NCBI GenBank assembly: GCA_019648995.1
Contig: BLXT01000588.1
Span: 65,165-85,671, forward strand
Length of the DNA stretch: 20,507 nucleotides
Reading direction: 5' to 3'
Origin: Plakobranchus ocellatus
Taxonomy: Eukaryota > Mollusca > Gastropoda > Plakobranchidae
Part shown: positions 9,388 through 19,708 of the stretch, one piece after another
Layout of the letters: each line of letters begins with the position of its first letter
How positions within the stretch are numbered: the stretch's first letter is position 1
The notes under the pieces: generated by a model
The model's input: the letters and a program-made list of their open reading frames with translations, nothing else
What the model was told of the DNA's origin: nothing
Databases searched by the model: none
Translations under genes and position numbers: made by a program

Positions 9388-12300
9388 CAGCAGTGAGAAA
9401 TACATACCTTGAATAGAAAGCAACACCTGCAGCAAATTAGATTTGGATGTCCAGACCTCTGAGCCCTTTCCTGACCAAGTCCCCAATAAAGAGACACAAA
9501 CCTATTTGATGAATAAATGAGAAAAAGAGATAACTATGTAATGAGAGCCCACAATTTACTACCAATGTTATATTACGCCCAGTATCACCTCAACGCCAAA
9601 GTCTTATGATCAGTTTCCTTATACATATTAGATCCCTGAATATACTCAATTAAAAACCAAATATTTATCTGATGTGGATTCTTAAAGGGATCAGTTGTGC
9701 TCTAAGTGTAGAACACATATGCACATACAGGCTCTTTACAATGAAACATCCTGTCACCATGTTAAGAGTAAACATGTTTTATTACTTGATTGCTTGCCAT
9801 TGCCCAGATTGCCTGATCAATATGAATAAATACATGTATCTAAAAACTGATAGGAACAAGTTTTTTCAGGAGATAAACTCCCGATGAGTTATAAGAGTCT
9901 ATATGACTATTTTAAGTCATGAACATGTGTGTAGCAACAGCACAAAATGAGGTATTTTGCAGCATGAGCAAGCGTAATCGATGTTAGTGTAGTTGTCAGG
10001 CCTCTCAGTCTCAGCTATTCATATCCAAATTCTCTCACCCCCTTTGGAAAAGTTTTGCAATGTCACTTAAAATCTGTGATTGATCTCTGGAAAGAAACCT
10101 TTTTATGGCCAATTTCTCTGCAAAATGTTTTCTTTTGTGGCAAAACCCCACATATAATTAGGTCTGTATACTTTAATACTGATTCATTGGGGTGAATTAC
10201 AATAGGCTGATTAAGTGAATGAAAGTGAATCACATCCTTAGGTCAAGGTCAAACAGTGGACTAGATGTACCAATAGATAACTAAATCATCCCATATATCA
10301 TTAAATTTTAGGGCTTGATGCCACTACACAATAGAAATTATTTTCCCATGTGTAAATATTACCTGTCAGTTCAAATGAATAATTCATTGTAATAAATAGT
10401 CTTAAATGATTTACATGTTTTTCTCAACTATACCTAATTGTAGTGTCTGGCTCTATCTAACATATCGTCTATCATATTGTTTCATATTAGCCAATGCAGT
10501 CTTCCTAAACATTCTACTGCATACATTTTTATCAATGCTTGTCAAATGTCCAATATTGCTTTGCAATCCCAAAGAACTATGATAAGGTACCTCAAGCGCC
10601 CGCCTCGCGGCAAAAGAAAATCTCTCTGTGGAGGTTACCGCCCACTAAAACCGGGTTATTTATCCTCCCATAACTTTTAATAGGCACGTTTGATTGAAAT
10701 GAAATAAAAACAAATACAAAGATTGACAGTTTTATTTATTACTTCTTTAATGTCTGTGCATATGATGTAATGCTTGCTTGCTTGTCTTGTTTATGCCCAT
10801 AAACACACTGCACACTTGCTCATCAGGTTGAGAGGCCTAATCTCGGTTTTCATGACCTTTCCTTTTTCTTTGATAACTCAGCCATGAATGAACCTATATT
10901 TATAGAGCTGGTATTATTGGAATCGGCAGTAATTGGTTTTCATTTTAGGACTACGCAGGTGACTGGCCTATTTAATAATGGTGTCGAGAAGGTGTGGGAG
11001 GTGGATCGGACCAAAGTTTTTTTTGGAAAAATCATAAATTTGGAAGTCAAATGGCCGATAGGCGTTATATCAACTTGTACTCTTTACAGATCTGTATGAC
11101 GGAGGGCGGTGGCTATGCCAAGGCGACAGTATCAGCTAAAGCCGATAGTGTGAAATGATGACGAGTTGGTGTAGAAACTAGTAGTACATTACAACACAAT
11201 TTGATTTCCCCAAAGGCATTTACCTTGTTGAAATGATATTACGAACAGATATATATTTTTTCAACGCAAATTTTGATTTGTAATGCTGTTAGCTAGCCTT
11301 GTGTGTTGAGAGGGATTGTGATGAAAGAAACAGCCAAAATGGCTGCTAAGTAGATCTAGACTAGCCATTTTTTGGCACAGACTTGCATATTGATACATTT
11401 CATATTGTCAAGATCACAATTTAAAAAAAATAAAGATAACTTTTCAATTGTCAAGATTCAAAGATCTAGACTTGCACAAGCACTTTGTAACAGCAATCCT
11501 CAGATGATTTGAAACCATACAGTTGCGATTAGGACCCGACTTAGGAGATTCAAAGGTCAGAACGATTGTTTTTCGCCCCGCCATTTGTATTTTTATTTTT
11601 ACAGTAGCTCAAATTAAGAAAAAAACACATTTTTCAAAATGCCAGAAAATTTCTAGTACAGAAAAACTTGAGCATTCGATAACTTTTTTGTTTGTTGGTC
11701 AATTTTGATAATTTTTTTTTTGCGTTTTTCATGTTTTTTCAAGCTGTTTTCAAAAAGCTGAAAAGATATAAGATTTGAAAAAATCCTAATTTTCACTTGG
11801 GGTACCTACTATGATTTGATTAGTTGAAAAAACAATATCAAAACAAGACTTCATCTGAGACTATTAACATTGACCACTGAAAGCCAGCAATGGTAGTTAG
11901 AGTTTTTTTAATCACCAATTACTATCAATCATATAAATTCTTGAACTTGAGAGATAATCATTTCAAAAGGATCAAAGCCTGCTACCTTGCCACCCCCATG
12001 ATCACCTGAATGAGTTTTTACCATTCAATAAAATTGCAAATAATTACTAAAAAATAAAATTAATCTTGCCCGAAAATAGCTTTGAATTGAAATCAATTTG
12101 CTGCAAGTTTCATATTCACAGTAGGCTATAGCATAAAACAATACAAAAATTGATAAATCAAAATTATTTGAGCCAATAATTTAGAGTCCTCACTATGTTT
12201 TTTTTTTACTCCTGAGCTAAACCATAAAAGTGGAAACCAAAATAATTTAGGCAATTGTTATATATTTTGTTTTGAAGAGCATTACTGTGGTTCAACACAA

Positions 12301-15300
12301 AAAAATAATAAAATTATCCTCTTAAATGATGATCACCGAAAAAAGAAAAAAACGTACTTTCCCATCTTCATAGAGGTTAGGATTCAAACGATCACTGCAG
12401 AAGGAATAGTAGTGAAGGAGAGGAGGAGATGTTGGATAGTCATTGGGCATCATAATGTCAAATAAAAACAGTGCATCCTCATAAGGTGTTCCTTCTGGGC
12501 CCAGTATCATCACTGAATACAGATCCTGTTTAGATATCATAAAAAAACAACAGCTTTTATTTCCTTATAAGATTCCTTAAAATGTTTATCAAATTAAGAC
12601 TTTGCAATTACTTCAAGTACAAGCAATGCACATTTTATGGTAACATTGCTGACAAAAACATTTGAAAAGCAATTTGCGCATTGCTGTATAATATTGAATC
12701 ATTAAAAGATAAAAAATTTCACAGTGATTTAAATCTTTGTCAGCCTGCAGTCTCTTACAAGGAAGTATGACTTGATTTTGTGGACATATTAACATATCTA
12801 AAAGAGTTGCCAGAATGCGAAGAAAAACTGTAGTCCCTTACGAGGAAGTTTCACCTGATTTTATGGGCAAATAAAACATATCCACAAGAGATTAGACAAT
12901 GCTAAAAACAGCATGCTTGTATGATTGCATGATAAAACTTGAGCATTAGAATAAATATGATCAGAACTCCATAAAACATATTTCAGCAGACAATTCCACA
13001 AACAGCTAAACATTCCAGGAACATATAAAATTGGTTGCAAACAAAATGAAGAAAATAAAAAAATAAAAAACACACCAGCCGATTCTCAAAACCTTTAACA
13101 AAGATACCATCTGGAAGACTTGAATGAAATAGCTTGAGCTGTGGGAAAACAAACATAAATTAGTGAAAAACATTAGCTTCCTAAATTTAAAAAAAAAAAT
13201 GTTACCTTGGTATGATATAAATAATTTTGTTCTTGCTATCATTTGAAAATAGTCCTTTAGATTAAATGAATTTTCTATCAAATTCCATAGCAAAAATAAT
13301 AACTCATCAAATGAGCAAATAATATTACAACTGTATAATTTTTGTTGAAAACTAGAGGTAGCACATCATAGATTATAAAAATGAATATTATTTGTAAATG
13401 TCTTAAGACAGGTCCTAACAAATTTGAAATTAGATGTTGCAAAAAAGAAAGGTGAGAATTAAAAAAATTTGTCCTTCTTTATATACAGGTATCAAAGAGG
13501 TTTAAGGATATTATTTTGACAGATAATTAACTTGGGCCTTCTAATTTCACATAAACTAAGTTAATAAAAGGACCTTTTATAGAAAAGGAACAGTATTTAA
13601 AATATTTTAAAAACTTATTTCTTAAATTGATAAATTGATGTAAAAAACAATAATTACCTCTTTTCGTATACAATTTTTAAAAGCTGCCGGTTTCACAGGC
13701 TGACTTTCTTGAGACACGTATTTATGAAATGATACAGCTTCTCCACATATCTCAAAGCCTAAAAAAAAAACAACCCAAAAACACACCATAAAACAGTTTC
13801 CATGCCACGCAATTTTTATGTTCTTGAAGGATTTTCACAGGGAAGGTTACAATTTCCGATTGGTAAGTGTCAAAATTTGATACAATGCCAAAGAGGCCAT
13901 ACATTTTTCCTTTAAGAGTGGAAATAATTTTGAGCTTTATAATTTAAACATATGCCATCTAAAAACAAGCCTACTCTGTATTTTACATAAATTTGAGTAA
14001 TGGGAATGCAACAACAGACGTGTAAAAACATGAATAAGAAAAAATTAACCCCCACAACAATCACACAAACTTTCCCTTTTCCTCTCGGTCTATTGCAGAA
14101 AAGTTATTTCTGTCAAGTTAAGGTGACTGATAAGGCCGTAATGTTAAAAATGCGAAATATTCTGCAAGTATCGTTTTAGAGTCTTGTTACCTTTTGCTAG
14201 ATGGAAACTTCAGTTTGTTTCTGCTTATGTTTATGTCAATTTTTTAAAATTGCAGTCATTTTTATACAATTGCCAGAGTTCCTTAAATTTGTATTTGTTG
14301 TTCTCAAGTGCGCACTCGTGCTCTTCTCTTCATAGGGGAATCACTATCAAACTCTACCTCTCTCTCTCCCCATCTCTCTTTTTTCACATAAAGAAAAGAG
14401 AGTAGGGAGAAATGTAGATCCTTTTAGCTTATGTGTAAAGATAATCATACGAGAAGGCAGTTACATAATAATTTTTGTGTGAGAGAGCATGAGCGAGAGA
14501 TAAGGAAAAAGAGAGAGAGAGAGGGAGGGTATGTGTGTAAAAGAATGTGATAGGATGTCTATTTAGTGAAGATCTATGCTATTACTCCATGTTTGCCACT
14601 TTTATAGTCTGTTCATCTTATAATCTGTTGAGCAACTTCAAAAACTTTTAAATGCTATTGTTTTAGAATGAAATCTATGTATGCCTTTAAAAGTAAAGGA
14701 AGGGATAGGCAAAACTAGTCAAAGGTTAGACTGCATGATTATATTCACTTCCAGACAGATTTAGATATACAGCCACTCTTTACCCTTCCCACCCACCGTC
14801 CATGTTTCTGCAGTTTTGGCTCTTTGTTCCCGTATCATGTTGTCCCATGTGTCGGCTGTTTATCGGCTTCCACCTCCTCTTCCCTTCCCCCCTCTATTCA
14901 TTACTGTCATCTTGTGTGTCCATGCTTTGCTCTACCCTACCCTTATAAAGTAGCTTACCACATGCAATGCACTTATCAGTGTATTACTTGTCAGCTGATA
15001 GCGAACTTTGTGATTAAATTTCAACTGGATTTATCAACAAACATGTAAAAAAGCATTTTATAGTAAGCTTGCCCACATTTGTGGTTGTTGAACTTGAGGG
15101 TGGCTATAAGATTAGTTCATTAGACACAAGATATTTTAAGAGTCCAAGAAAGAAATTTCCCTATTTGTGAAATGCATGATGTTCTTTGAGACAAGAGTTT
15201 GTTGGCTTCGAGACGTACACTGTATTAGAAGCGTGAAACATTTTTTTGAACACACTCACTTTGACAAATGACTCAAGAAAAGGAAGTTACTTTGAAAAGG

Positions 15301-18300
15301 CTGAAATTTTTGTCCCCCTTTAAGATCTAAGTTTACTTTCTTTGGAAATGTTCACAATTTATTATAGAATGCCAAACTGCAATTGTTGCGGAATGGTGAG
15401 AAAAAAGGCAACCCCAATATTCCACTTGCAGCCACTATTTTCCACAGGCATAACTCATTAAATGTATTCACAAATTCATTAATGGAAAAAATGCATAGGG
15501 TGATAAGAAAGAAAGGTTTAAGTCTTTTCAAAGCGGCAAAATGTGTCCCCAGCATTTGAGATAATATAATTTTTCAAAATGAAACCAAAGCAATTTATTT
15601 TCGGTCAAAGTTATGGAGAATTAAGAATCTTGATTAAAAAAAAAAATTAACCAAATGTCATTACAATTTACCTTTACATGGTGCTAAATCTGCCTGAACA
15701 TCCTCAGATGCAAGAGATGGCTGAGAAGATGATTCCTCACAACTAGCTTCATTGCCAGGATCTGTTCTTGCTGCAGCAGCGGTGTGATTGGGTACATCAC
15801 CACCCTCATCACAGGCCTGCGCTTTAGGTAATCCTCCCCCTAACAAGTTGGCCCTCTCGCCTCCCTCATCTATAGAGTTAGGCACTGAGTCAACTGTTTC
15901 TCTGTGATACTCAACTCTCTCTGCAGAAGATTTGTGCAATTCAGAGGCATCAGGGGCAGGATTAAGGGGTTTCACCCCTGTCAATGTTGCTTGGTTATCT
16001 CCCATTTGGCTGTGAGCATGACTAGTTTTGATCGCCAGAGAATCATCGTTTCCATTGACCTGGGTTTTGGATGATTGCACCACATTAGAACATTTTTCTG
16101 ATGGATTGCTTGAGGCAGACAGTAGCCTACGTGCCCTTTTGTTGACCTCTTCCTGAATCTTTACCACTTGCTTCTGGAGATTTTGACAAATCTTGAAGCA
16201 TAACTCTTGGGCTAAAAGGTTGCTTGTTTTGCCCTCATCCCTACTCTTTTTTATCTCACAACCAGAATCATCAAATCCATCTGAGTTAGTACGCTTGGCA
16301 GCTTTGGAAACACAATTTTCACCAACAAGGTTTGCCTCATTGCTCCGGTTAGCTAAAGCTGCACTGTAATCATTAAGAGGATCTGAAGGCCTGCGTTCTT
16401 TAGTTTCACAGCCTTTGCAAATTTTACTTATTGAAGGTTCACTGAATTCTTTCTTTAGAGCCTTTACATCTGAACATTCTGAGCATGATACAGATTCGAG
16501 AGGTGAAGCACTTGATATTTTTCCTTGAGACACTCTTTGTTGTTCTCCACTCTCTAATAATCCCTTCCCTTCTATTTCTCCAGGATTATTTTCCAGATTA
16601 ACAGAAACTGGCTGATTCCATGCAGCTTTGCCACCCTTGTTTTCCACTGGTACCTGTACATTTATGTCTACAATCTTCCCATTTTTTACTGCACCAATTT
16701 TTATGGTCTTTCCACCGACAGACACAGTGCCAATGTTGCTTCCTTCTCTAGCCATAGCACCTGCAGCTTCAGCAGGCAGGTTTCTGCTCCAGTGCTCAAA
16801 CACTTGAGTAAGGTTTTTCGAAATGCGATTTACTCTGTCTCGACTAAGCTCCAGCTTTGCTTGAGATATCAAAGCCTGTAGTTCAGAGTCATTGAAGAAT
16901 GAAGATTGAAGAATTTTGTCTAAGTCATGGCAGCTGCGGTAGATACGAATAATGTCAGTGAAACATTCTGGAGCCGATTCTGTAACATCAAAGTTATTTA
17001 AAAGCTTTTGCAGACGAGAAAGAGCTGCCTCTGCCCGTGATAGAAGTGTATTGAGCTCTTGCTTTTGTTCACACCCAGATTCACCCTGGAGTTCACTGCT
17101 GTCCAAACCCTCAGCATTATCCCTGCTCAGTTCGAAATAAAAAAAAAAATTAAGTACTGGGTAACACCTATAATTTTTGTTTTTAACATGTTATAAAATC
17201 AAATATCTTCCCATCCACTAGTTTTTATGTCAAATGGATTAATTTACATCAGTTACCATTACCCAGACTGAAAGATAGAACTTAATTCGGGTGGCGGGTC
17301 ACTTACTATGAAAGTATTTGTATTATAATTTTTTGTTTGACTATCAGCCAGTCATTAAGAGATGGTGTCAAGCTCTTTGGCCCTTTTCAGGTTGAATGCA
17401 GGTGGTAAGATCAAACTCTCAAGAGGAAAGTCTCTGCAGATTCCTGGGCAAGTTTGCTGATCATTTCACCATCAATATATTCATTATGAAGATGTGCTCG
17501 ATTAATCCCCCTAGTTTCACAATCAATATCATTCCAGCATCACTTCTACATCTTTTTTTTCAGTTAAAAAAACCTGAAAAGCATTTTTCTTGGACCTTTG
17601 AAAAATATTTGTCAATCCACTGTTTCACCCTCTCACATTTCAGTAAAATCTGATAGGTTTTATTCTTGCAGCTTCTGGCAGTTGAGATCTTATGAACATA
17701 AAAAAAAAACATGGTTGTATCTTAAATGATTCAGCTTCTTCATTGCACTAAGTTCAATCTTTGCATCATTCACTGCTTCTATCACACATTTTGACACCAT
17801 AGATTCTTTTCTTTTATTTTTTTAAATGTTCATCCAGGTCCTTCCCAGACTCACCAGCTTTCAGGCTTTATAATCTTTTTATAAACGAAGAGACTATTTT
17901 CCAAAACACTTGAGAAAATAGGTCTAGTCCTTATTTTCCCGAATACAGAGGAAAAGGAATCCACAAGATTCAGATGTGGGCACTACTTACTTTAAGGGGA
18001 CCTGTGCTTCTAGAGCTAACTTGTTCTCACTTTAATTAACAATGACACCAAAAAAATGTTGTTTTTGTTACAGTTGTTTATAAGTGGGTCTGTTTCTTAG
18101 ATCTATCTAAGCTGTGCAAGAAGCATTTTGAATTTTGAAAATCCATCTATAAATAAAAGAGATGTGAATTTTTCAAGGAATTTTTTTTCGGATAACTTCT
18201 AAAGAGTAAAAACGCCAAAAATATGGGACGCAGTTTTGTTACTTTTTGGAGAGAATTTGTATTCTCTCTTACTTTTAAGATTACATGCATGAAACTTGGC

Positions 18301-19653
18301 AACTTTATGTAATTTTCAATGCAGAATCCATTTCTGGCATTGGGTTTTCCCAAAGTTCAATAGCTTTTAAGCTACAGTTAAATGTTTATTGCAAATTTGA
18401 TGATTTTTTGAAATTCTGAGAGAATTTTGAGCTTAAAGCTTATCGAATGTGATTGCATGTGAATTTTGATAAACACATTGTTCTTTTGTTGCAGAGTTTG
18501 TCTTTAATTTCAGATTTGTCTATTTTCATTATTGATCTTTTCAATTCCATTCATAATTCAATAATTCAACACAAAATCCCCACCCCCATCCACCAAAAGA
18601 AAAAAAAACTGTCCAACCCCCATCCACCAAAAGAAAAAAAAAACTGACACATTAAACAAAGTGGCATTAATAAAAAAAAAAATATATTAAAATATTTCCA
18701 TAAAATAAGAAAGCAAAAAGTTAATTTACCAACTTATTTCCACTACTAAAACTTTTAAAAAAATTCTTCTTTTGGATGTTTTGTATTCTCGACAAACCAA
18801 AACCATCACTCAGAATACCAAAAGCTACAAAAAACGCATAACATTTTGTTACCATGACAAAAAAAAAAATATGTCCCTCAAATCAAACAAGATGAAAAGA
18901 TTCTCACTTTGCTCCATCCTCTCCAGTGATCTCCAATTCTGATTCTGTTTCCCAGGAATCGCCTGAGGCTTCAGAGTCATAGTCAGATTCTGTCTCCCAA
19001 CTGCCAATGTCACTTTCGTCTGCCTAGATATGTGAGTGAAAGTATGTATCTTAAAGGAAAATGCAAAAGTATAGAAGGAATACTTTGACCATGTATACTA
19101 CACTTGGCTATTAGTTTTTCTCAAGACAAATGTATTATAAAAAAAGTAAATGTGATGAATTAATGTTTTTGGTCATTTGCAAATTAAGAAACATATTATA
19201 CACTTTATTAATATTAGAAAAAGTAAAATAAAAAAAAGTTCCCCAACCTCTTAGTGCAATACTGGTATGGATTAAATATTCTAATATTCATATACTTTTA
19301 TCTCTTGACAGTACATAGTCTTAAAGAACAGGAGAGAGATCTTTGTGATAAAGCAAAAAAAAAGAAAAACCCAACATGCCAAAAAACCGGAGTATCTAGG
19401 TCAAGTTGATCATTATTTTGCTTTTCCATGTAAAGCATATGATGGAATCTGGGACACTGTTGTTCAAAATTGTGACTTTTTAACAACATTAGTGAGAAGA
19501 AAAGAAGTTTTGGCCTGGAATTTTGTAAAATAATGCTTTTGTTAAAAAAAAAACCAACACACACACCCGTCAAGAAAACAAAATTTACAAGGAATCCCAG
19601 AAACATTCAGAGGTATTTAAACTTTGCTTTAATAAGAGCATCTTGAAGAAGGG

Positions 19654-19708
<55 letters not shown>

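Noticed and set aside
9297..9497. 66-codon minus-strand frame with YIYIYI
   Set aside because: A shadow of the catalytic-cysteine exon in another frame, running through the TA microsatellite.
10884..11099. 71-codon plus-strand frame in the longest intron
   Set aside because: No recognised domain and no splice or promoter support; noted only as part of a GC-richer island.
13006..13293. 95-codon minus-strand hydrophobic frame
   Set aside because: It overlaps the true 63-bp UBE2O exon in another frame; the hydrophobicity comes from intronic T-rich sequence.
14824..15048. Cys/Ser/Pro-rich 74-codon plus-strand frame
   Set aside because: Composition follows CT-rich DNA; no signal peptide plus cysteine pattern that I could match to a family.
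19298..19606. 102-codon minus-strand frame
   Set aside because: Lies inside the intron between exons b and c; low-complexity Phe/Leu content from A/T runs and no UBE2O similarity.
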